64,000 bases of DNA from DASZTV01 sp035547515 (GTDB taxonomy: Bacteria; Actinomycetota; Actinomycetes; JAFAQI01): positions 42,977 through 106,976 of the forward strand of contig DASZUS010000008.1 of the NCBI GenBank assembly GCA_035547515.1. Reading direction: 5' to 3'. How positions within the stretch are numbered: position 1 is the stretch's first letter; each line of letters starts with the position of its first letter. Made by a program: the position numbers and the translations under genes. Of the stretch, positions 9,656 to 17,675 are shown one piece after another. The notes under the pieces were generated by a model. The model searched no databases. It saw nothing but the letters and a program-made list of their open reading frames with translations, and had not been told where the DNA came from.

Positions 9656-10214
9656 CCGAGGCGGTCACCTCGCCGGCCATGCTCTGCACCAGGGGCATCA
9701 GGTCGATCGTCTCGAATGCGGAGACCTCGGTCTCCAGCAGCTCGCGCACGTAGCGGGCGATGTGCTTGCGCAGGTCGCGCTCGACCATCCCGGACCGGGC
9801 GAGCACGCGGGCCTGGATCCCTTTGGGGTGTACGACGACATCGACGTTCTCGTACGTCGGGCGCTCCGCGACGACCGCCAGCGACAGCGGCGCGAGGAGC
9901 GTCACCGTGAGTGCGAGCCGCACGGTCGCCTCGACGTCGAAGTGGTGCTTCGCACCCGCCGCCGTGACGTCGACGTCGAGCATCGCCGGCAGGGTGAGCC
10001 GGTAGGTGAGCGGGTCCTCGCCGGTCACGTCGACGATCGGATCGCCGATGTGCCCGACGGCATTGGCGGTGGCCATCCCGGCGGGACCGGCATGCATCGG
10101 CCCGACGCGCACCCCGCCCTCAGTGAGGCCGGCGATGACCGCGCAGATCCGCTGCGGGCTCACTGCCGCATGCACGAACGCTTTGCCGAACTCGGCGTAC
10201 GACAGCTCCGTCAC
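9633..10214 (-). CDS. Conserved hypothetical protein next to the mce operon
   Basis: A 193-residue protein with no signal peptide or clear membrane helix. The middle (about 60-150) alternates hydrophobic and polar residues in a pattern suggesting long beta strands. The C-terminal third is helical and rich in Arg and Glu. I do not recognise a family. The GTG start has a strong GGAGG 4 bases upstream. It converges on and overlaps mas, and diverges from the EphD-like gene with a 31-base gap. Confidence 0.6.
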   Translation of the reverse strand: MTELSYAEFGKAFVHAAVSPQRICAVIAGLTEGGVRVGPMHAGPAGMATANAVGHIGDPIVDVTGEDPLTYRLTLPAMLDVDVTAAGAKHHFDVEATVRLALTVTLLAPLSLAVVAERPTYENVDVVVHPKGIQARVLARSGMVERDLRKHIARYVRELLETEVSAFETIDLMPLVQSMAGEVTASATGGPPR

Positions 10215-10245
10215 GATCCTCCGAGGTTAGATTCGCAGGCTACGG

Positions 10246-12057
10246 GTGAAGCAACCGAATGGGGTGAGCGGCGTGGCCGGCTTCTTCGTCGAGTCCGGCG
10301 GGGTGAAGCTCGCGGTCAACGAGAGCGGTCCCCGCGACGCGCCGACCGTGATCCTGGTCCACGGCTATCCCGACACCTCCGCGACGTGGGGCCCGGTGGT
10401 CGACGAGCTGTCCGGGCGCTTCCACGTCGTCAGCTACGACGTGCGCGGCGCGGGTGCCTCCGACGCGCCGCGCCGGAAGGCGGCGTACCGGCTCGAGGTG
10501 CTTGCCGCCGACCTGCGCGCCGTCGCAGATGCCGTCTCACCGCACCAGCCGGTGCATCTGGTCGGGCACGACTGGGGCTCGGTGCAGGCTTGGGAGGCGG
10601 TCACCGATCCGGACTCGCAGAGCCGCTTCGCGTCGTTCACCTCGATCTCCGGGCCTTCGCTGGACCACGTGGCGTTCTGGCTGCGCGACCGGCTCACCGC
10701 GCGGCCCGCCTCGCTTGCGGCAGTCCTCGGCCAGGCCATGCGGTCGTGGTACATCGGCGCGATCTACGTGCCGTTGCTCGTCCCGCTGATGTGGCGGCTG
10801 TTCCTGCACCGCAGCTTCGGTCCGGTGGTCGGCAAGACCGAGGGCTTCGCGACCCGCGGCTCCTGGCCCGCGGCGACGCTGAAGAAGGACGGGGTTCGCG
10901 GGGTGAACCTCTACCGTGCGAACGTCCTCCGGGTGCTGCGCGCGCCCACGCAACGGCGTACGGCGGTCCCGGTGCAGGTGGTCGTGCCGACCCGCGACCG
11001 CTACCTGTCCCCGTCCGTGGTCTCCGACGACGTGCCGCGGTGGGCCGACAAGCTCTGGGTACGGCGGGTGCGCTCGGGTCACTGGCTCCAGCAGAAGTCA
11101 CCCGCGGCTCTCGCGAACGCGGTGACGGAGCTGGTGGCGCACGTCGAAGGCCAGCCCGAGCCCCGGACTCTGGCGAGGCTGCGCGTCAGTGCACCCGAGC
11201 AAGCAGTCAGCCCGCGGCGCCGCGGCCGCCGCCGGCGGAGCGAGCGGGGCTTCGCCGACCAGCTGGTCGTCGTCACGGGCGCCGGCAGCGGCATCGGACG
11301 TGAGACCGCGCTGGCCTTCTCCCGGGTGGGCGCGGAGGTCGTGATCGCCGAGCTGCACGCCGAGGCGGGGGAGCGCACCGCGGGTGAGATCCGCGCGAGC
11401 GGCGCGGCCGCTCACTCCTACGCCGTCGACGTGTCCGACGTCGCGGCGATGGAGGACTTCGCGAAGCGAGTCGTCACCGACCACGGGGTGCCTGACATCG
11501 TGGTCAACAACGCCGGGATCGGGGTAACGGGAAGCTTCCTCGACACCTCTGCGGAGGACTGGCGGCGCATCGTCGATGTGAACCTGATGGGCGTCGTCAA
11601 CGGCTGCCGGGTGTTCGGGTCCGCGATGGCGGAGCGACTCGAGGGCGGCCACATCGTCAACGTCGCGTCGGCCGCGGCGTACACGCCGAGCAAGATGCTG
11701 AGTGCCTACGTCGCTACCAAGGCGGCCGTGCTGATGCTCAGCGAGTCACTCGGCGCCGAGTTCGCGGAGTACGGCATCGGCGTCTCCGCGATCTGCCCCG
11801 GCATCGTCAACACCCCGATCACCACCGCAACCCGCTACGTCGGGCTGTCCGAGGCCGAGCAGGCCGAGCGAGCCAGGACCATCAGCAAGCAGTACGCGCG
11901 GCGCAACTACCCGCCGTCGAAGGTTGCCGACGCGATCGTGAAAGCGGTCCGGCAGGGCACCCCCGTCGTCCCGGTCACCCCGGAGGCGGTCGGCGGGCGG
12001 CTGATGTCGCGGCTCTCGCCCGCGGTCATGCGCCGCCTCGCCAGGGTGCAGCTCTAG
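10246..12057 (+). CDS. EphD-like fusion: alpha/beta hydrolase plus short-chain dehydrogenase
   Basis: A 603-residue two-domain enzyme. Residues about 12-300 are an alpha/beta hydrolase with HGYP at 39-42 (oxyanion region) and GHDWG at 107-111. The Asp at 109 in the nucleophile elbow is the residue used by epoxide hydrolases and haloalkane dehalogenases. Residues about 335-600 are a classical SDR with TGAGSGIG at 344-351, an NNAG motif and the YVATK active site (Tyr488, Lys492). Mycobacterial EphD (Rv2214c) has this order and is known from mycolic acid metabolism. The GTG at 10246 is used; GTG at 10264 is also possible. Confidence 0.88.
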   Translation: MKQPNGVSGVAGFFVESGGVKLAVNESGPRDAPTVILVHGYPDTSATWGPVVDELSGRFHVVSYDVRGAGASDAPRRKAAYRLEVLAADLRAVADAVSPHQPVHLVGHDWGSVQAWEAVTDPDSQSRFASFTSISGPSLDHVAFWLRDRLTARPASLAAVLGQAMRSWYIGAIYVPLLVPLMWRLFLHRSFGPVVGKTEGFATRGSWPAATLKKDGVRGVNLYRANVLRVLRAPTQRRTAVPVQVVVPTRDRYLSPSVVSDDVPRWADKLWVRRVRSGHWLQQKSPAALANAVTELVAHVEGQPEPRTLARLRVSAPEQAVSPRRRGRRRRSERGFADQLVVVTGAGSGIGRETALAFSRVGAEVVIAELHAEAGERTAGEIRASGAAAHSYAVDVSDVAAMEDFAKRVVTDHGVPDIVVNNAGIGVTGSFLDTSAEDWRRIVDVNLMGVVNGCRVFGSAMAERLEGGHIVNVASAAAYTPSKMLSAYVATKAAVLMLSESLGAEFAEYGIGVSAICPGIVNTPITTATRYVGLSEAEQAERARTISKQYARRNYPPSKVADAIVKAVRQGTPVVPVTPEAVGGRLMSRLSPAVMRRLARVQL

Positions 12058-12087
12058 CGGGCCACCCGCTCGTGGCAGGCTCGAGGG

Positions 12088-12480
12088 GTGGAGGGCGAGC
12101 TGAACGTGCTGGGCGAGCCGCTGCAGCCATGCGGCCTCGACCCCGTCACCGGCTTCTACCGCGACGGCTGCTGCAGCTCCGGCCCTGAGGACGTCGGCAG
12201 CCACACCGTCTGTGCCGTGGTGACGCGTGAGTTCCTCGCCCACCAGGTCTCGGTCGGCAACGACCTCGTGACTCCCCGGCCGGAGTGGCACTTCCCCGGG
12301 CTGGTGCCAGGCGACCGGTGGTGCGTCGTTGCGGCCCGCTGGCTGCAGGCTCACCTCGACGGGATGGCCTCGCCCGTCGTCCTTGCCTCGACGAACCAGC
12401 GCGCGCTGGAGATCGTCCCGCTCGAGATCCTCGAGCAGTACGCGGCGGACGTGCCTTCCGATCCGAGCGAGCTGCTGTGA
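12088..12480 (+). CDS. DUF2237 family protein
   Basis: A 130-residue protein matching DUF2237 almost end to end: 'NVLGEPLQPCGLDPVTGFYRDG' at the start, then HTVCA, a GND-TP segment and 'PGDRWCVVAARWLQA'. The family is widespread and small, with conserved cysteines, but no reaction has been established. The GTG is preceded at 6 bases by CAGGCT, close to the TAnnnT element seen in front of other leaderless genes here. The stop overlaps the next gene's GTG, so the two are probably translated together. Confidence 0.88.
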   Translation: MEGELNVLGEPLQPCGLDPVTGFYRDGCCSSGPEDVGSHTVCAVVTREFLAHQVSVGNDLVTPRPEWHFPGLVPGDRWCVVAARWLQAHLDGMASPVVLASTNQRALEIVPLEILEQYAADVPSDPSELL

Positions 12481-12848
12481 ACCGGCCGCTGCTCGCGTGG
12501 GGCTGCGCTCTCGGCCCGGCATGGGTCGCCTCGACCATGGCGTCGTACGAGCTCATGGGTCGTTACGCCACCGGCAAGACGCCACCGCGGAGCAAGTACC
12601 ACCGCTTCTATCCGGCGTGGGCGCTGCTCGGCGTGCCCTTCGGCCTGGTGTCCGCCGGGTTCTCGACGGTCTGGCCGGACCTGCTGTTCACGGCGTACGT
12701 CGTGCTGTCCGTGGTCATCCCACTCGTCGCACTGCCGTCGCTGCGGCGAACGATCGCGGCGGCGCCCGGCGCGTGCCACACCGGCGGCGCCTGCGCGTCG
12801 TGCCCGATCGCGTGCGACCGCCGAGAGAGCGCCGCCGTCAGGTCGTGA
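12477..12848 (+). CDS. Small membrane protein with a cysteine-rich tail
   Basis: A 123-residue protein with two or three predicted membrane segments (about 5-22, 45-65 and 70-92). The hydrophilic tail carries four cysteines in CHTGGACASCPIAC, which could bind a metal ion or cluster. I do not recognise a family. It is translationally coupled to DUF2237 by a GTGA overlap. Its 3' end overlaps the convergent hemerythrin gene by 11 bases. Confidence 0.6.
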   Translation: MNRPLLAWGCALGPAWVASTMASYELMGRYATGKTPPRSKYHRFYPAWALLGVPFGLVSAGFSTVWPDLLFTAYVVLSVVIPLVALPSLRRTIAAAPGACHTGGACASCPIACDRRESAAVRS

Positions 12849-13497
12849 CGCCGCGCAGCTGCCCGGCGAACTCGGTGAAGCTGCGCTGTCCCATGCCCTC
12901 CCACATCTCCTTCACCGGAGGCGGCATGTGCGCGTCCATGTTGGCGATCTGCTGGGCCGTCATCTGCTCGCGGATCAGCCCCATGATCAGCCACAGCTTG
13001 TCGCCGGCGTAGGTGCGCATGCCGTGCGACGGCAGCTCGCCCCACTCCGGCGCCGTCAGATACCGGCCGGCGATCGGGAGAACCACCGCCTCCTCTTCGT
13101 CGAGGTGAGGGGTCAGGCCGTCGTTCAGGGCGATGACAGAGGCAGCGGCGTGATCCGCCCTGGCCGGCGACGGATCGGACTCCCATGCGCTGAGGGCCTG
13201 GTGGGCCGCGTCGATCAGGGCGATCACCGGCTCGTGCTGGGCGGCGATGCGCTCGACGTCGGCGACCTCGGAGGCGCTCGCGCGGTCCTTCAGGCGTGGT
13301 GTGACGATCTCGTCCTCACCCTCGTGGTGCGACCTCAGCAGGCTCAGCACGTTGGTGAGGTAGCTCGCGACGAGCGCAGTGCGCTCCGCGGTGTCGGCAG
13401 TGCGGATCAGATCGGGTCCGTCGGCGCCGGCGTTCCGGAACACCCGGTGCAGTCCGATCATGTCGCTGGTGTCAGCAAGGGGTGGTGCGTCGTTCAT
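12838..13497 (-). CDS. Hemerythrin HHE-domain protein
   Basis: A 219-residue helical protein with hemerythrin-type ligands: H-x-V near the N-terminus ('LHRVF'), 'RSHHEGEDEIVTPRL' in the second helix, 'HEPV', and 'HLDEEEAVVLPI' in the fourth. Such proteins bind O2, NO or iron at a di-iron site in the cytoplasm. The ATG start is preceded by TAACGT ending 6 bases upstream, consistent with a leaderless transcript. Which ligand it senses or stores cannot be told. Confidence 0.85.
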   Translation of the reverse strand: MNDAPPLADTSDMIGLHRVFRNAGADGPDLIRTADTAERTALVASYLTNVLSLLRSHHEGEDEIVTPRLKDRASASEVADVERIAAQHEPVIALIDAAHQALSAWESDPSPARADHAAASVIALNDGLTPHLDEEEAVVLPIAGRYLTAPEWGELPSHGMRTYAGDKLWLIMGLIREQMTAQQIANMDAHMPPPVKEMWEGMGQRSFTEFAGQLRGVTT

Positions 13498-13503
13498 GCC
13501 GCC

Positions 13504-13509
13504 ACGTTA
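13504..13509 (-). promoter_or_regulatory. Candidate -10 (TAACGT) of the hemerythrin gene
   Basis: The TAnnnT hexamer ends 6 bases before the ATG at 13497, giving a predicted transcription start at or beside the start codon. No convincing -35 element was seen. Confidence 0.45.
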
Positions 13510-13569
13510 ACGAATGTCGTGGCCCTGCGTGCCGCGGTTGGTCTCGCCGGCGGAGGGCAGATTGCAGGT

Positions 13570-14430
13570 ATGACGACCGCCGCGGCCTCGCGCCGCCGGC
13601 GCACCAGCAGCAGCAGTCGCGGTCGCCGGGGCAGCCGCGCCGCCGGTCGCGTCGAGACCGCGGCACGTGGCGCGGCTCGGTTCGGTCTGGTCGCCCGGGG
13701 CTGCTTCTACCTGCTGCTTGCCGGCCTCGTCGTCAACCTCGCGGTGACCGGCCGTCACGCCCGGCAAGCCAACGCCAACGGCGCGTTGTCAACCATCGCC
13801 TCGGACCCTTTGGGCGAGGTCGCCATCGTGGCCGTCGCGATCGGCTTCCTCAGCTTCGGTGTCACCAGGCTGTGGAGCGCATGGTCCGACCGTCGCGGTT
13901 CGGCTTGGCGTCGCGTCACGACCGGGCTGCAGGGCGCGTTCTACCTGGCGCTGACCTGGATCCCGCTCGGCTACGTGCTCGGCGACCACTCGGCGGGAAG
14001 CAACCAGTCGCAGCACCGTACGGCGGGAGACCTGCTGCGGTTGCCGCTCGGCCGCGAGTTCGTCGTCGTACTCGGACTCGTCGTCATCGGCGTGTGCGTG
14101 AACCAGATCCGCACCGCCGTCACTGAGCAGTACGCCGACGGCCTCGACGTGAAGCAGTCGCCGCGGTGGGTCCGTCGGCTCGTCGACGCTGCGGCGACGG
14201 TCGGCATCCCGGCACGGGCGGTGGTCTTCCTACCGGTCGGGGTCTTCCTGATCGTCGCCGCCGTGCAGTCAAACCCGTCACACGCCGACGGCCTCGACCA
14301 GGTGCTTGCCCGGCTCACCGGTCACTGGTGGGGCGACGTGCTGCTCGCCGCGGTCGCCGCTGGTCTGCTGGTCTTCGCGGCCTACAGCTTTCTGGAGGCC
14401 CGCTACCGCAAGGTCACCCGGGCCCAGTAG
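13570..14430 (+). CDS. DUF1206 membrane protein
   Basis: A 286-residue membrane protein made of three repeated pairs of membrane helices, each pair beginning with an 'ARG/GIPARAVVF'-like motif, as in DUF1206. The first 40 residues are Arg- and Ser-rich and cytoplasmic. The function of DUF1206 is unknown. The ATG at 13570 is used rather than the long upstream extension of the frame, which would run through the hemerythrin gene. CAGATT lies 6 bases upstream. The end overlaps the convergent MBL gene by 17 bases. Confidence 0.85.
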   Translation: MTTAAASRRRRTSSSSRGRRGSRAAGRVETAARGAARFGLVARGCFYLLLAGLVVNLAVTGRHARQANANGALSTIASDPLGEVAIVAVAIGFLSFGVTRLWSAWSDRRGSAWRRVTTGLQGAFYLALTWIPLGYVLGDHSAGSNQSQHRTAGDLLRLPLGREFVVVLGLVVIGVCVNQIRTAVTEQYADGLDVKQSPRWVRRLVDAAATVGIPARAVVFLPVGVFLIVAAVQSNPSHADGLDQVLARLTGHWWGDVLLAAVAAGLLVFAAYSFLEARYRKVTRAQ

Positions 14431-15688
14431 CGCGCTTGCCGCTCTCGGAAGCGGCCCAGGCGAACACGCCTTTGGCCATCGTCGAGGCTTCACGCTCCGC
14501 GCGCGCGCCGAAGACCTCGGCCCTCACGCGGTGTACGCCGGCGTCGTCCGGTGCGGCAAGTGCGGCGAGCTCGGCGAGGTGTCCGGCCAGGCGAAGCGAC
14601 TCGTCGTCGCCCTCGGCCGCCAGCGCAGCCGCGCGCGACGCCAGCGCCGGTGCGCCACCGGCAAGCTCCGCGAGCTCCGAGGCCACCGCGGCATCTGGCG
14701 CGGGCTTCAGCGAGGCCGGATTGCCGTCGTACCAGCCGCCGTAGAGCCGCCAGACGTTGCGTACGACGAACTCCGGCTCGTCGTAGACCGGCCGCAGGTA
14801 GGGCTTGTCGAGCAGCTCCGCCGGCGCCTTGACGGTGTGGATGATGTCGTCGAGCCGCGCGCCCTCGTTCATCATCGCGACGGTCTGTTCGTGTAGCGAC
14901 TCGAGCAGGGCAGCGGTGTCGAGCAGCGCCGTCTTGATCCGCTCGGCTCCTACCACCGGCACGCCGTGTCCCGGAAGCAGGAACTCCGCGCCGAGCCCTG
15001 CCATCGTCCGAAGCGCCCGTGCCCACTCGATCGGGTACCGCTGCACCTTCTGCGGGTTGCCGGCGTTGGGGGAGGCCCAGATGAACAGGTCACCCGAGCA
15101 CAGCACCTTCTTGTCCGGCACCCAGGTCCAGGTGTGGTCGTCGGTCTCCCCGCGCGCATGGTGCAGCTCGATGGTCAGGCCGCCGACGACCAGCGTCATC
15201 GAGTCGCGGTAGGTGATGTCCGGGTAGCGGTAGTTCATCGGCCACTTCAGGTTCTCCACCTGGAACTGGCGCTTGTTGATGATCTCGTTGTAGCCCGCGG
15301 TCAGCTTGTAGCGGTCGAACCGGTGCGGCAGCGCCTCGTGCGCGACGACCTGCGGCGCCCGCCAGCCCTTCTCCGCGGCTTCCGCCGCGAAGACCGGTAC
15401 GCCGAAGATGTGGTCGACGTGGCCGTGCGAGTAGACCGCCGTGTGCAACGGCTGGTCCGACCAGGCGCGGATCTGGCCGTGGATGATCGAGGCCATCATC
15501 TCCGCACCGGTGTCGACCAGGAACAGCCCGTCGCCGGTCGAGAACGCCGACACGTTGGCGAACGTCGGCAGGAACGCGACGCCGTCGGTGCACTCCTCGA
15601 GCGGCAGGCCGGCAAAGAGCTGGTGGCCGCTGGTGATCTCGTCCTCGCCGCGCCACAGCCGGTCGGCGTAGTCGAGCGTCTCGCCCAT
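14414..15688 (-). CDS. Alkylsulfatase-like metallo-beta-lactamase-fold hydrolase
   Basis: A 424-residue enzyme with HGHVDH at about 88-93 (zinc site), a downstream GETDDHTW metal-binding segment and the 'RLYGGWYDGNPASLKP' motif of the alkylsulfatase dimerisation domain. This matches the SdsA1/BDS1 group that cleaves alkyl sulfate esters. Canonical members are about 650 residues and end in an SCP2-like domain, which is absent here. The start is ATG at 15688 with AGGAG upstream. It lies 11 bases after the SCO6745-family gene, probably in one operon. Confidence 0.82.
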   Translation of the reverse strand: MGETLDYADRLWRGEDEITSGHQLFAGLPLEECTDGVAFLPTFANVSAFSTGDGLFLVDTGAEMMASIIHGQIRAWSDQPLHTAVYSHGHVDHIFGVPVFAAEAAEKGWRAPQVVAHEALPHRFDRYKLTAGYNEIINKRQFQVENLKWPMNYRYPDITYRDSMTLVVGGLTIELHHARGETDDHTWTWVPDKKVLCSGDLFIWASPNAGNPQKVQRYPIEWARALRTMAGLGAEFLLPGHGVPVVGAERIKTALLDTAALLESLHEQTVAMMNEGARLDDIIHTVKAPAELLDKPYLRPVYDEPEFVVRNVWRLYGGWYDGNPASLKPAPDAAVASELAELAGGAPALASRAAALAAEGDDESLRLAGHLAELAALAAPDDAGVHRVRAEVFGARAEREASTMAKGVFAWAASESGKRATGPG

Positions 15689-15699
15689 TCGATCTCTCC

Positions 15700-16587
15700 T
15701 TAGCCGGGCTCGCGGCGGTGCCGCGCAGCAGGCATCCACTCGGTGCCGGCAGTCTCGTCGATACGTGCCAGGAGCCGGTCGCCGACCGGTTCGACCAGCG
15801 CCAGGAACTGCGAGGTGAGCGGAGCGCCGAGCAACCGCCACGCGCGTTCGCAAAGCTGATCGGTGCGCTGCTCGATCCGCTCACGCAGATCGAGGCCCGC
15901 CGCGTTGACCGAGCCACCGCTCGCAAGACCGCGCGACTCGAGCGCGGCGTAGGCCGCCGCGATGTCGTCGTCCCCGGCGCCGCGACTGCGCGGGATCCAG
16001 TCCTTCGGGTAGTTCAGGTAGGCGTTGTGCAGCAGGCCGGCCTGGGTCCCGGAGATGTCCTCCGCGGCCAGCACCGCGAAGTGCGTGTCGCCGCGCCACT
16101 CGCGAATGCAGTTCAGCGCGAGCCACGCGGACAGCAACCGGGCCTCCGCTGACTCGGCCGACGGCCGGGCGGCCTGCCGGTGCGCGGCGAACATCACCCG
16201 TCCGGAGACCGGCAAGGCGTCGACCGCGGCCCACAGCGCCGGAGCGAGTGACGCGAGCGAATCGCAGATCTCGGGGACGAAGCGGCGCAGGCCGTCGACG
16301 ACCGCGTCGTTGCGCGCTTCGGTGAGGGCGGCGTACGTCGTCCGCTCCTCGGCGATGGCGAGCGAGGCGGCGATGAACTCTGGGCTGATGGAGTAGAAGG
16401 CGGCCGCGACCACCTGGGCGCCTGCCGGCGCCATCGGCGCCGCTCGGCTGGCGATGTAGGAGACGCCGCCGATGTCGACGCCGAGCGCGGCGTAGCGCTC
16501 GAGGGCTCCCGGGTCCCAGTAGATCCAGCCGATCAGTCGGTGGGAGGCGAAGGACGCGCGCGCCGACAGCTGCGTCCAGTCCGTCAC
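15700..16587 (-). CDS. SCO6745 family protein
   Basis: A 295-residue soluble, helix-rich protein of the actinobacterial SCO6745 family. Recognisable features are the N-terminal 'HRLIGWIYWDPGALERYAALG' region and the central 'HFAVLAAEDISGTQAGLLHNAYL'. No activity is established. The GTG at 16587 is chosen because the conserved start lies directly after it; a much longer open frame to 17043 runs into the divergent desaturase gene and is spurious. It precedes the alkylsulfatase-like gene on the same strand. Confidence 0.78.
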   Translation of the reverse strand: MTDWTQLSARASFASHRLIGWIYWDPGALERYAALGVDIGGVSYIASRAAPMAPAGAQVVAAAFYSISPEFIAASLAIAEERTTYAALTEARNDAVVDGLRRFVPEICDSLASLAPALWAAVDALPVSGRVMFAAHRQAARPSAESAEARLLSAWLALNCIREWRGDTHFAVLAAEDISGTQAGLLHNAYLNYPKDWIPRSRGAGDDDIAAAYAALESRGLASGGSVNAAGLDLRERIEQRTDQLCERAWRLLGAPLTSQFLALVEPVGDRLLARIDETAGTEWMPAARHRREPG

Positions 16588-16605
16588 GAGCCGGTTCCTA
16601 TCATC

Positions 16606-16622
16606 TGTCAGTTGTAATGACA
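16606..16622. promoter_or_regulatory. Inverted repeat TGTCA-N7-TGACA in a divergent promoter
   Basis: A perfect 5-base inverted repeat with a 7-base spacer lies between the SCO6745-family gene and the desaturase. On the minus strand TTGTCA (16623-16618) would serve as a -35 element for the SCO6745/MBL operon. It could bind a TetR- or GntR-type repressor; no cognate regulator is adjacent. Confidence 0.4.
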
Positions 16623-16679
16623 ATAGAAGTCGGGCGTGCGACGGGCGTGCGGCGGGCCCTCGCCGATGCTTGCCGTTGC

Positions 16680-16685
16680 TAGCCT
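16680..16685 (+). promoter_or_regulatory. Candidate -10 (TAGCCT) of the desaturase gene
   Basis: The TAnnnT hexamer ends 6 bases before the GTG at 16692, consistent with a leaderless start. Confidence 0.4.
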
Positions 16686-16691
16686 CTGCGG

Positions 16692-17666
16692 GTGGCAATG
16701 CCGGCTGAGAAACCGACCGTCGCCGCCCCCGAGTCGATCCCCGCACCGCGCGAAGCGCGTGAGGCCGGCGACGTCTCGCTGCGGCGCGACTTCCACGACC
16801 TTCGAGTCGAGCGCTCCGACGAGCTGTGGAATGCCGCCTACCTCGGGCTGTCGTGGGCCGCGGTCGCCGGCTCGGTCGCGCTGTTCTGGAAGAAGCGGAC
16901 GCCGCTTGCCGCCGGTGCCGCCATCGCGGTGATCGCCAGCCGCCAGCAGGCGCTGTTGAACGTCGAGCACGACGCGATCCACCGGTCGCTGTTCCGCAAC
17001 CGCCGGCTGAACGACGCGGTCGGCCTCGTGGCCGCTGCCGCACCGTGCGGTTCCGGGTTCCGTTCGACGCGAGCCCAGCACCTCCGCCACCACCGGCTGC
17101 TCAACACCCCTGACGACCCGGATGGCTACCTGCACGAGGGCCCGCACCTCGAGACCCGCAAGGGCCTGCTGCGCCACCTGGTCGAGGCCTTCACCGGCAT
17201 CTACGCGGTCAAGCTGCTCAAGCGCCGCGAGGACTGGACCTGGGTCGACCCGGGCAACGCGGGCAAGGACAAGCGGGATCTCGTGCTGGTTCAGCTCGGC
17301 CTGTGGGCGCTGTTCGCGAAGCTCACGCGGTGGTGGACCTACCCGCTGCTGTGGCTCGCGCCGCTGGTGACCATCACCTCCGGGGTCGTGGTGGCGCGCA
17401 ACTACGTCGACCACGCGCTGGTCGGCGAGGAGCTCGAGGCCTACCCCGACCGGCGGGTGTCGGTCGACGCCCACCCGGTCGAGGGGGCGAACTTCTCGCC
17501 GTACAACATGAACTGGCACGCCGAGCACCACCTGTTCCCGTGGATCCCCGCGAGGAGACTGCCGGAGGCGTCACGTCGTCTTGCGGCGCGGACGGATGCG
17601 CCCGACCGGCTGGTGCACAAGAGCTACCTCGGCGCACTGCTGAAGCACCTCAAGACGCTGCCCTAG
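16692..17666 (+). CDS. Membrane fatty acid desaturase/hydroxylase family protein
   Basis: A 324-residue membrane di-iron enzyme. The three histidine boxes are present: HDAIH, HLRHHR and HAEHH, with a further NYVDHA His between the second and third. Paired hydrophobic segments lie before box one and between boxes two and three. It would insert a double bond or hydroxyl into an acyl chain or other lipid. The GTG at 16692 is chosen by promoter spacing; ATG at 16698 is nearly equivalent. It lies 9 bases upstream of a methyltransferase gene. Confidence 0.85.
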   Translation: MAMPAEKPTVAAPESIPAPREAREAGDVSLRRDFHDLRVERSDELWNAAYLGLSWAAVAGSVALFWKKRTPLAAGAAIAVIASRQQALLNVEHDAIHRSLFRNRRLNDAVGLVAAAAPCGSGFRSTRAQHLRHHRLLNTPDDPDGYLHEGPHLETRKGLLRHLVEAFTGIYAVKLLKRREDWTWVDPGNAGKDKRDLVLVQLGLWALFAKLTRWWTYPLLWLAPLVTITSGVVVARNYVDHALVGEELEAYPDRRVSVDAHPVEGANFSPYNMNWHAEHHLFPWIPARRLPEASRRLAARTDAPDRLVHKSYLGALLKHLKTLP

Positions 17667-17669
17667 GGT
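17664..17669 (+). promoter_or_regulatory. Candidate -10 (TAGGGT) overlapping the desaturase stop codon
   Basis: The hexamer includes the TAG stop of the desaturase and ends 6 bases before the GTG at 17676. The methyltransferase may therefore have its own leaderless promoter besides read-through from upstream. Confidence 0.35.
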
Positions 17670-17675
17670 GCAGGC

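Noticed and set aside
14414..15688. Beta-lactamase
   Set aside because: The MBL zinc motif occurs together with the alkylsulfatase dimerisation motif (YGGWYDGNPASL), which excludes an antibiotic-resistance enzyme.
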